From Georgenia wutianyii (lineage in GTDB: Bacteria > Actinomycetota > Actinomycetes > Actinomycetales > Actinomycetaceae): a DNA stretch of 64,000 nucleotides. The stretch spans positions 930,001-994,000 of the forward strand of contig NZ_CP040899.1 in assembly GCF_006349365.1 (NCBI RefSeq), written 5' to 3'. Shown here one piece after another: positions 48,107 through 61,285 of this stretch. The translations under genes and the position numbers were made by a program. Within the stretch, counting starts at the first letter, position 1. Each line of letters opens with the position of its first letter. The notes beneath the pieces were generated by a model, which searched no databases, was not told where the DNA came from, and worked only from the letters and a program-made list of their open reading frames with translations.

Positions 48107-49045
48107 TCAGGTCGACTCGTCGCGACGGCGCGCCAGTCGCTCGGCGAGTCCGGGCGGCATCGAGGAGCCGAAGGCGTTGCCCTCGCGGAAACGGCAGGTG
48201 GCGCACAGTGGGCCCTCGTCGGCCGGGTGGCGTGCGCCGCACCGTTCGCACGTGGCCGTTCTCACCTCGGCGAGGACGGCGGTGGGCACGGCGAGCACGT
48301 CGGCAAGAGGGAGCGACCCGGAGGTGGAGAAGGCGTCCACCGGGCACAGTCGCAGGCACTCGAGCTCCGCGCGGCAGTCCTCGCGCAGGTGGGTGAGGGT
48401 GCTCGTGTCGCCGTCGTGGTCGAGGACGAGCGCGTCGTGCGGGCAGGCACGCACGCACACCCCGCAGGCGACGCAGCCGTCCACGGCGAGGGCGGCGGCC
48501 GCGCTCGGCGGACCCGCCGCGGCGAGCACGTCGCGCTCGGGCGGGGCGACGTCCTCGCTGTCGGCCCGGGTGGCGGCGTCGGGCCGAGGCGCGGCGCCGA
48601 GGAGGCGCAGGGCGGCGATCGTGCGGGCCGCGTCGTCGAGGTCGAGGTCCAGCGGGGCGGCGTCGAGGCCACCGAGACCGAGGACGACGCGCCGCGGCAG
48701 GGGAACCTGGCCGAGGGTGAGCACCGTCGGGCGCCCGCGCCGGAGCAGCGGGGGAGCGGTGTGCCTCCGCACCCGGTCGCCGAGGACCTGGGTCCAGCCG
48801 GTCACCTGCGCGGCCGCCTCCTCGGTGGCGCTCGGGCACGCGGTGACCTCGACGGCGCCGACGCCGGAGGCCAGGAGCTGGGCGGGCAGGCCGATGCCGG
48901 TGTCCTTGAGGCAGCCCGGAAGACGGACGACGAGGGTGTCGCGTGCGACCGGGGGGAGCGGGGCGTCCGCGCACAGGAGCAGGACGCGCCCGGGGACGTC
49001 GTGGGCGGCCAGCCAGCGCAGCAGCTGCCGGGTGGGATCGGCCAT
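48107..49045 (-). CDS. Ferredoxin-domain iron-sulfur protein with zinc ribbon
   Basis: A 312-residue soluble protein in three parts. The N-terminal 120 residues resemble the hydrogenase/MvhD-like delta or CoB-CoM partner class (LLLCADAPLPP and LPGCLKDTGIGLPAQLLASG). A ferredoxin part follows with CVACGVCVRACPHDAL (one [4Fe-4S]) and an imperfect second motif CRAELECLRLCPVDAF. A C-terminal zinc ribbon (CERCGARH...CATC) completes it. The exact function is unknown. Position between the CMD-type gene and tatBAC suggests a redox role linked to the molybdoenzymes. Confidence 0.7.
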   Translation of the reverse strand: MADPTRQLLRWLAAHDVPGRVLLLCADAPLPPVARDTLVVRLPGCLKDTGIGLPAQLLASGVGAVEVTACPSATEEAAAQVTGWTQVLGDRVRRHTAPPLLRRGRPTVLTLGQVPLPRRVVLGLGGLDAAPLDLDLDDAARTIAALRLLGAAPRPDAATRADSEDVAPPERDVLAAAGPPSAAAALAVDGCVACGVCVRACPHDALVLDHDGDTSTLTHLREDCRAELECLRLCPVDAFSTSGSLPLADVLAVPTAVLAEVRTATCERCGARHPADEGPLCATCRFREGNAFGSSMPPGLAERLARRRDEST

Positions 49046-49067
49046 GTCTCCATGGTGCCCGATCTGC

Positions 49068-49364
49068 TCAGGCGGGCGACCAGGACCAGACGAGTCGGTC
49101 CACCGCAGCCGCCCGCTCGTGCACCCTCTCCCGGGTGGTGGACGGGTCGAGCTGCCCGCCGCCCGCCGCCGCGAGCCCGACGAGGAAGGCGGTGAGCGGG
49201 GCACCCGGCCGCGACGGGCCGTGCGCGACGTCGCGGATGAGGTCGAGCAGCTCGTCGGTGACGCCGTCGAGCAGCGCCGGGTCCAGCCCGAGCTCGGCGC
49301 ACACGGCCGCGAGCCACTGGCGCATCTGCGCCATGCGACCGTCCTCAGGCGTCGGGCTGCTCAT
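49068..49364 (-). CDS. DUF6457 domain protein
   Basis: A 98-residue helical protein matching the DUF6457 family, which is often encoded with molybdenum-cofactor genes. Recognisable segments are WLAAVCAELGLDPALLDGVTDE and RDVAHGPSRPGAPLTAFLVG. The start lies inside the 3' end of the carboxymuconolactone-decarboxylase-like gene, with a 20-base overlap. It is 22 bases upstream of the Fe-S gene, so the three genes form one unit. Function unknown. Confidence 0.75.
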   Translation of the reverse strand: MSSPTPEDGRMAQMRQWLAAVCAELGLDPALLDGVTDELLDLIRDVAHGPSRPGAPLTAFLVGLAAAGGGQLDPSTTRERVHERAAAVDRLVWSWSPA

Positions 49365-49692
49365 TGTCGAAGACCTCGCTCGTCCACTTCCAGGCGGCGA
49401 TGGTCGCCGGGAAGCCGCGCGTGGTCAGTCCGAGGAGGACGACCTGCTCGATCGCCTCCCGGCTGACGCCGGCCTCCAGGGCCTTGCGCACGTTGGACCG
49501 GACCGCGCCGTCGGACTGCGCGCCCAGCGCGATGCCGAGCTTGACGAGGCGCAGGGTCTGCTCGTCGAGCGGGCCGGCGGCGTCGACGGCCTCGGCGACA
49601 GCGTCGTGCCGGTGGACGACGTCGGGGAACCGGCGGCGGAAGGAACGGTAGATCTCGGGCAGGTGGTCGGTGTGCTCGTCCATGCCGGTCAT
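49345..49692 (-). CDS. Carboxymuconolactone decarboxylase-like (AhpD-fold) protein
   Basis: A 115-residue protein of the CMD/AhpD fold. The central helix pair LRLVKLGIALGAQSDGAVRS and KALEAGVSREAIEQVVLLGL are typical. The usual CxxC redox motif of AhpD is absent, with Gln-Ser-Asp-Gly in its place, so peroxidase activity is unlikely. A second ATG three codons in is an equally possible start. It overlaps the DUF6457 gene by 20 bases and heads a unit with the Fe-S gene. Confidence 0.8.
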   Translation of the reverse strand: MTGMDEHTDHLPEIYRSFRRRFPDVVHRHDAVAEAVDAAGPLDEQTLRLVKLGIALGAQSDGAVRSNVRKALEAGVSREAIEQVVLLGLTTRGFPATIAAWKWTSEVFDNEQPDA

Positions 49693-49796
49693 CGTGGCAC
49701 AGCGGGACTTCCGCGGCTCGGGGTTGGGAGCTCGCCCGTCGTCGTCCTCACCCCGCGCCCCGTCAGGTGGGGCGGCTCGGGTGCGTACACATGAGT

Positions 49797-49826
49797 GGAC
49801 GCCGAGAGCGGGTGCTCTCGGCGTCC
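49797..49826. terminator. 13-bp hairpin after doxX-like gene
   Basis: GGACGCCGAGAGC and GCTCTCGGCGTCC form perfect arms around GGGT. It lies 10 bases past the DoxX-like stop on the minus strand. The arm shares GACGCCGAGAGC with the 25-bp dyad at 36582, pointing to a common terminator sequence in this genome. Confidence 0.8.
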
Positions 49827-49836
49827 GGGGGAGGGG

Positions 49837-50406
49837 TCAGCGGAGCCAGCCGTTGCCGACCTTGCCGGCCCACCACTTGCCCAGCCCCCACTTGTCACCG
49901 GCGAGAGTGACGGCCGGGATGATGAGGAGCAGCGCCTCCATGACGTGGGAGTCGAGGATGGGGTTGGTGCCGTGCTCGCCGACCCAGGGCAGCGACACGA
50001 GGTACATGAAGAGCATGAGCGCGGTGCCGGCGACGGCCGCGATCTTCAGTCCGGCGCCGGCGATGAGCGCGATGCCGATGCCGAGGAGGCCGGCCATGAA
50101 CAGGACGTCACCGAAGGCGTTGGCGAAGAGCGACTGGAAGAGCTCGGCCAGCGGCTGCTCCGGGGGGAGGTTGTTGAGGTAGCCCTGGGCAGGAGTGCCG
50201 CCGTTGATCCAGGCGCGCTCGGTCGGCGTGGTGAAGCCGAGGCCGAAGGTCTTGTCGAGGAAGGCCCACAGGAAGTAGAAGCCGATGATGATGCGGCTGA
50301 CGGCGAGCACCGACTGAGCGGCCGGACGGACGACGATGTCGTCCATGTACAGGGGCTTGCCGGAGGTCGGTGCCGGGGGGCGGACCGACGTCTTTGAAGG
50401 TGCCAT
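49837..50406 (-). CDS. DoxX/DoxD-like membrane protein
   Basis: A 189-residue membrane protein with four segments (about residues 32-48, 95-115, 118-138 and 148-165). The DoxX-like pattern is seen in LAVSRIIIGFYFLWAFLDKTFGLGF and LLGIGIALIAGAGLKIAAVAG. Members are linked to thiosulfate:quinone oxidoreductase (DoxD) or redox defence. The ribosome site GGGAG precedes the ATG by eight bases. It is a single gene, divergent from the malic enzyme gene, with a dyad resembling a DosR box in the shared region. Confidence 0.85.
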   Translation of the reverse strand: MAPSKTSVRPPAPTSGKPLYMDDIVVRPAAQSVLAVSRIIIGFYFLWAFLDKTFGLGFTTPTERAWINGGTPAQGYLNNLPPEQPLAELFQSLFANAFGDVLFMAGLLGIGIALIAGAGLKIAAVAGTALMLFMYLVSLPWVGEHGTNPILDSHVMEALLLIIPAVTLAGDKWGLGKWWAGKVGNGWLR

Positions 50407-50481
50407 CTGAGTTCTCCCTCTGAGAGGTCCTGCGTGGTTGGGTTGTGAGATCAGACTGACAGCCCGACATGTCCGGATATA

Positions 50482-50495
50482 GGGGCCAAAGTCCC
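50482..50495. promoter_or_regulatory. DosR-like box between doxX and malic enzyme genes
   Basis: GGGGCCAAAGTCCC matches the DosR core at 12 of 14 positions. It is flanked symmetrically by ATAT on both sides (50477-50480 and 50497-50500), giving a 24-base dyad. It is about 82 bases upstream of the doxX ATG and 123 bases upstream of the divergent gene. Confidence 0.5.
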
Positions 50496-50617
50496 GATAT
50501 TCCCCACCGTCTCGCGAACCGGCCTTCCGACGGGGGCGCGCGCCCCGCCGGGGCGGATAGTGTCGGAGGGTCCGCACCGCCGTGGATCCGCAATGCCGTG
50601 GAGAGGAACAGACAGCG

Positions 50618-52087
<1,470 letters not shown>

Positions 52088-52092
52088 GAAGA

Positions 52093-52118
52093 GGTCCTGT
52101 GCGTCGACTCACAGGACC
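52093..52118. terminator. Hairpin after malic enzyme gene
   Basis: GGTCCTGTG and CACAGGACC form perfect 9-base arms around an 8-base loop, starting five bases after the stop codon. It isolates the gene from the rRNA promoters downstream. Confidence 0.65.
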
Positions 52119-52145
52119 CGGTCGCCTTGCGGGACCTGACCGAGC

Positions 52146-52167
52146 TTTCCGCGCCGTTCCGCGGAAA
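52146..52167. other. Imperfect TTTCCGCG dyad before the rrn promoter
   Basis: TTTCCGCG and CCGCGGAAA flank five bases in the rrn upstream region. It resembles half of the 30-bp palindrome at 46635. Its role is unknown; it could be an operator or upstream element. Confidence 0.45.
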
Positions 52168-52197
52168 ACTGGCATCCTGTCGGGCGTGGGCGGTGGT

Positions 52198-52227
52198 TTG
52201 ACCCGCGGACTGCCACCTGCCTAAGAT
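52198..52227 (+). promoter_or_regulatory. Candidate rrn promoter P1
   Basis: TTGACC and TAAGAT are spaced 18 bases apart, a housekeeping sigma pattern typical of actinobacterial rrn promoters, about 460 bases upstream of the 16S gene. Confidence 0.65.
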
Positions 52228-52381
52228 TCCGATGTCGGCAAGGGAGGCACGGACACCGAGGGCCAAGAAGCCCGGTGGCCGGTCCCGCCGAACGAACCCC
52301 CACAGGATGCGCTGCGAAGCGTGGTCCGCGGGGGAGGCAGTGACACCGAGATGGACAGTGATCCGGCCCGCTGAGGCGGAT

Positions 52382-52410
52382 TTGGAGAACTGAGCCGGAC
52401 CGTGTAACTT
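52382..52410 (+). promoter_or_regulatory. Candidate rrn promoter P2
   Basis: TTGGAG and TAACTT are spaced 17 bases apart, about 280 bases upstream of the 16S gene. The fit to consensus is weaker than P1. Confidence 0.5.
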
Positions 52411-52685
52411 GGAGTAGTTGCCCCGCGCCGGGGCTGGCCGGACTGGCTGGTTCAGGGTGGTGTGTGTCTGTTTCTTGAGAACTCAACAGTGTGCCAAGTT
52501 TTTTGATGCCATTTAGATCTGATGGCGTCCGGTCTTTCAGGGCTGGGTGTTTGAGGGTCTGTTTGTTTGGTTGCCTGCTCGCGGTTTCCTTTCCGTGGGT
52601 GGGTTTGCCTGGATTGCCTGCCGGCTCTTGTGGTTGGTGGGTGTCTTCGTATGGTTGTTACCCCTTCGGGGGTGGCGCTAGACAT
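52411..52685 (+). other. rRNA operon leader
   Basis: No gene is seen between the promoters and the 16S gene. TTGAGAACTCAA (52475-52486) is a perfect palindrome, and its TTGAGAACT core recurs in the 16S-23S spacer near 54465. Such conserved blocks in actinobacterial leaders are associated with antitermination or RNA processing. The rest is U-rich transcript sequence unlike its neighbours in base composition. Confidence 0.6.
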
Positions 52686-57620
<4,935 letters not shown>

Positions 57621-57696
57621 AACTATCAGGTCTTGTGATGACGCGTCCACTGTACGGTTCTGGAGCCACCCACACACGGGTGACATCTCCATAGAG

Positions 57697-57813
57697 TTAC
57701 GGCGGTCATAGCGAAGGGGAAACGCCCGGTCCCATTCCGAACCCGGAAGCTAAGCCCTTCAGCGCCGATGGTACTGCGTGGGAGACTGCGTGGGAGAGTA
57801 GGACGCCGCCGAA
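57697..57813 (+). rRNA. rrf: 5S ribosomal RNA
   Basis: About 117 bases from TTACGGCGGTCATAGCG to GACGCCGCCGAAC, with the conserved CCCATTCCGAACCCGGAAGC and GGGAGAGTAGGACGCC blocks. It follows 23S by about 75 bases. Confidence 0.96.
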
Positions 57814-57823
57814 CACCCATTAC

Positions 57824-57859
57824 CGTGTGGGCCGCAACCCTTGGGTTGCGGCCCACACG
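57824..57859. terminator. rRNA operon terminator
   Basis: Perfect 17-base arms (57824-57840 and 57843-57859), containing GGGCCGCAACCC and its complement, flank a two-base TT. TGTTTCT follows on the plus strand, giving the only terminator in the window with a T-rich tail. Confidence 0.9.
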
Positions 57860-58867
57860 TGTTTCTGGACCCAAGTGCCGGCTCTCAGCCGGCGACGGCT
57901 GCCGCGTCCATGTGCAGGAGCATGACGCGAGGTCTTTTCCTCGTCCGTCGTCGCCGGCGGTCGGATGCTGCTCGTCGCATGGCGAGTGCCTTCTCGAGCG
58001 CGCCGTCAGCCGGCGCCCCACACCCGTTCACCGGGTGGCCCGGGCCTCCCCGCAGGTGCCGTAGCTCGTACTTCACGACCCTTGCGTCCGTGAGCCTGGT
58101 GACCTCTGACTCGAGCGCGGGGGAGAACGCGTCACCGGCGTCCCGGCGCGTCCGCTGCTGGCCTGGGCAGCCACCGTGCTGACCGGCATACCCGAGCGGG
58201 TCCTCGTCGGGCTTCCACCCGTGCTCGCCGGCCGCGCGGTCAGCGGGCGGTGGGACGACGACCTCGGGCTCGTCCAGGACCATGTCGATGGGGGACCGCT
58301 ACTGTCCCACCATCGCCCACACGACCGGCGTGCCGACGGGAGTGGGACCCACGGTGGCGGCCGCGCGTGCCGAGCCCGCCGTGGGTCGCGGAACCCGTCG
58401 TGGGCTTGGCGATCGTCGTCGTGTGGTCGTGGGGCGTTGCCGTCGGGTCGGATGGTCCCCGAGACGCCCTCCGGGGCGCCGCGGCGGGTGTCGGTCGCGT
58501 GCGTGCCTCCTCGATCGCAGCCTCAGCCGCGTGGTCGGCGCTCGAGGGCAGGGCGGGACATCCCCCCGTGTGCGGGCGTCGAGGCACTCCCGGGCCTCGG
58601 CCTCCGCTCCCCGCGATCCGCGCCGGAGCACCGCCGGCAGCAGGTCGTCGGGCCGGGGCCACGGGAGCGTGCTCTGTGGTGATGGTCTCGGCCGCGTGCC
58701 CGGGTGAACGCCTCCGCGACGGCGGTACCCCGCGTCCGCCGCGGGGTTCCGCCCCGTCGGGCGGTCCCGGTCGCGGCGAGCATCACTTGTCGTCGTTACC
58801 CGCCGGCAGCGTGTCACCGCGTAATATTTGCCCAGGCCGTATCACCCACCAGAAGGATCAACGGACG
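57860..58867. other. About 1 kb without a convincing gene
   Basis: No frame on either strand shows both sustained high third-position GC and recognisable domains. One minus-strand frame at 57885-58283 (132 codons, starting MVLDEPEVVV) has gene-like codon use in its first third, then deteriorates into Arg-rich sequence. I found no family for it. The region could hold a decayed gene or unannotated regulatory DNA. The promoter of the amino-acid importer must lie near its right end. Confidence 0.5.
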
Positions 58868-59686
58868 ATGAACTTCCAGCCACGCACCCGCCGGGGCCTC
58901 CTGGCAGCGACCGCCTCGGCCGCGCTCCTGCTCGTCACGGCGTGCGGTGGCGACGGTGGGGAGGACAGCGGCAGCGGCGACGGCCTCGGTCTGGTGAGCG
59001 ACGGGACCCTCACGGCGTGCTCGAACGTCCCGTTCCCGCCGTTCGAGGTCGAGGACCCTGACGCGCCGAGCGGCTACAGCGGCTTCGACATCGACCTCCT
59101 CCAGGCGATCGCCGACGAGATGGAGCTCGACCTCGAGGTCCTCAACGTGAGCTTCGAGGCCCTCCAGTCCGGCAGCACCTTCGCCGCCGGGCAGTGCGAC
59201 ATCGGCGCCTCCGCCATCACGATCACCCCGGAGCGCGAGGAGAACCTCACCTTCACCGCGCCCTACTACGACTCGCTGCAGTCCCTCCTCGTGGCCCCCG
59301 ACTCCGGCATCGAGTCGATCGCGGACCTCGACGGCAAGAAGGTCGGCGTCCAGGCCGGCACCACGGGCCTGTCCTACGCCGAGGAGAACGCCACGGGCGC
59401 GACCGTCGTCGAGTACCCGGGCAACGCCGAGCTGTGGTCGGCCATCCAGGCGGGCCAGATCGACGCGATCCTCCAGGACCTGCCGGTGAACATCGAGAAC
59501 GCCGCCGCGGACCCGGCCTACGTCATCGTCGAGGAGTACACGACGGACGAGCAGTACGGCTACGCCATGGCGAAGGACGCGTCCCCCGAGCTCGTCGAGG
59601 GGATCGACACCGCGCTCGAGAACCTCCGCGGGGACGGCACCTACCAGGAGATCTACGACTCCTACTTCGCCGTCGAGTCGCAGTAG
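58868..59686 (+). CDS. Polar amino-acid ABC importer, substrate-binding lipoprotein
   Basis: A 272-residue extracellular binding protein of the SBP_bac_3 family. A lipoprotein signal ends in LLVTACGG with the lipidated cysteine at C26. A Gly/Ser/Asp-rich linker follows. The bilobal domain shows FEVEDPDAPSGYSGFDIDLL, GQCDIGASAITITPEREENL, GKKVGVQAGTTG and GQIDAILQDLP. These proteins deliver glutamate, glutamine, cystine or basic amino acids to their permease. Specificity is not decided. A ribosome site (AAGGA) lies 10 bases upstream. First gene of a three-gene operon. Confidence 0.93.
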   Translation: MNFQPRTRRGLLAATASAALLLVTACGGDGGEDSGSGDGLGLVSDGTLTACSNVPFPPFEVEDPDAPSGYSGFDIDLLQAIADEMELDLEVLNVSFEALQSGSTFAAGQCDIGASAITITPEREENLTFTAPYYDSLQSLLVAPDSGIESIADLDGKKVGVQAGTTGLSYAEENATGATVVEYPGNAELWSAIQAGQIDAILQDLPVNIENAAADPAYVIVEEYTTDEQYGYAMAKDASPELVEGIDTALENLRGDGTYQEIYDSYFAVESQ

Positions 59687-59690
59687 TCCG

Positions 59691-60476
59691 ATGCGGATCA
59701 CCACACGCCGGCGGCTGACCAGGACAGCGCTCTACGTCCTGTTCTTCGCCGCGCTCGTGGCCGTCGCGCTGGCGGCGGACTGGGAGCGCATCGCCAACCA
59801 GTTCTTCCGGATCGACATCGCCCGGGAGCAGTTCCCCCAGATCATCACCATCGCGCTGAAGAACACGGTGCTGTTCACCCTGATCTCCTTCGCCGGGGGA
59901 CTGGTGCTCGGGGTCGTGTTCGCGCTGATGAAGCTCTCGAGCGTGGGCCCCTACCGGTGGTTCGCGACGGCGTGGATCGAGCTGTTCCGCGGCATGCCGG
60001 CACTGCTCACGATCTTCGCGATGGTCTACGTCGTGCCGATCGCCTTCGGGTTCCGCATCCCCGGCGGGCAGGTCGGCGCCGGGCTCATCGGGCTCATCTT
60101 CGTCGCGTCCGCCTACATGGCCGAGGTCATCCGCTCGGGGATCCAGGCGGTCCCCAAGGGACAGAGCGAGGCGGCCCGCTCCCTGGGCATGTCGCCGGGC
60201 AAGACGATGGGCTGGATCGTCCTGCCGCAGGGCTTCCGGATCATCATCCCGCCGCTGACCAACGAGTTCGTGCTCCTGCTCAAGGACACCTCGCTGCTGT
60301 TCATCGCCGGTTCGACGGTGCTCACCAAGGAGCTGACGACCTACGCGCGTGACGGCCTGACGAGCACCGGCAACGGCACGACGCTGGTCATGGCCGCGAT
60401 GCTCTACCTGCTGATCACGATCCCGCTCACGCGGCTCGTGGCGGTGCTCGAACGACGGATGGCGAGGGGACGATGA
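59691..60476 (+). CDS. Polar amino-acid ABC importer permease
   Basis: A 261-residue His/Glu/Gln/Arg-family permease with about five membrane segments. The EAA-type coupling motif is [21 protein letters not shown] (about residues 161-181), and the conserved [11 protein letters not shown] appears at about 101. It pairs with the ATPase in a homodimer or heterodimer. The ATG is four bases after the binding-protein stop, and its own stop overlaps the ATPase start (ATGA). Confidence 0.93.
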   Translation: MRITTRRRLTRTALYVLFFAALVAVALAADWERIANQFFRIDIAREQFPQIITIALKNTVLFTLISFAGGLVLGVVFALMKLSSVGPYRWFATAWIELFRGMPALLTIFAMVYVVPIAFGFRIPGGQVGAGLIGLIFVASAYMAEVIRSGIQAVPKGQSEAARSLGMSPGKTMGWIVLPQGFRIIIPPLTNEFVLLLKDTSLLFIAGSTVLTKELTTYARDGLTSTGNGTTLVMAAMLYLLITIPLTRLVAVLERRMARGR

Positions 60477-61219
60477 CGACGGCCACCGACGTGCCGGCGA
60501 TCGAGATCACGGGGCTGCGCAAGAGCTTCGGGGACCACGAGGTCCTCAAGGGGATCGACCTGTCCGTCCACCCGGGCGAGGTGGTCTGCGTCATCGGCCC
60601 CTCCGGCTCGGGCAAGTCCACGCTGCTGCGCACCGTCAACCGGCTCGAGGAGCCGACGAGCGGCTCACTGCGGATCGAGGGCGTCGACATCCTCGACCCG
60701 GACTGCGACATCGACGCGGTGCGCACCCGGATCGGGATGGTCTTCCAGCAGTTCAACCTCTTCCCGCACCTGGACGTCATGGGCAACCTCACCATCGCCC
60801 AGCGTCGGGTCCTCAAGCGGGGCAAGGCCGAGGCCGCGGAGACCGCCCGCGCGATGCTCGAGCGCGTCGGGCTCGGGGACCGCGGTGACGCCTTCCCCGG
60901 GCAGCTGTCCGGCGGCCAGCAGCAGCGCGTCGCGATCGCCCGCGCGCTGTCGATGAACCCCGACATGATGCTCTTCGACGAGCCCACGTCCGCGCTCGAC
61001 CCCGAGCTGGTCGGCGAGGTGCTCGACGTCATGAAGCTCCTCGCCTCCGAAGGCATGACGATGATGGTCGTCACCCACGAGATGGGCTTCGCCCGCGAGG
61101 TCGGCGACCGGCTCGTCTTCATGGACGACGGCCTCATCGTCGAGGAGGGCATCCCCTCCGAGGTCCTCGCCTCGCCCCAGCACGCCCGCACCCAGGCGTT
61201 CCTGTCGAAGGTGCTCTAG
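60473..61219 (+). CDS. Polar amino-acid ABC importer ATPase (GlnQ type)
   Basis: A 248-residue ATPase with Walker [20 protein letters not shown]-loop [19 protein letters not shown], signature [19 protein letters not shown], Walker [15 protein letters not shown] and switch [12 protein letters not shown]. The FNLFPH and [12 protein letters not shown] context is typical of GlnQ/HisP/ArtP. It powers uptake through the adjacent permease. Confidence 0.95.
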   Translation: MTTATDVPAIEITGLRKSFGDHEVLKGIDLSVHPGEVVCVIGPSGSGKSTLLRTVNRLEEPTSGSLRIEGVDILDPDCDIDAVRTRIGMVFQQFNLFPHLDVMGNLTIAQRRVLKRGKAEAAETARAMLERVGLGDRGDAFPGQLSGGQQQRVAIARALSMNPDMMLFDEPTSALDPELVGEVLDVMKLLASEGMTMMVVTHEMGFAREVGDRLVFMDDGLIVEEGIPSEVLASPQHARTQAFLSKVL

Positions 61220-61285
61220 CCGCCCCCACCCCCGCGGCCTGCCGCCTCCGTAACCCGCCGTGCCCGGTCGATCGAGAGGAACACG

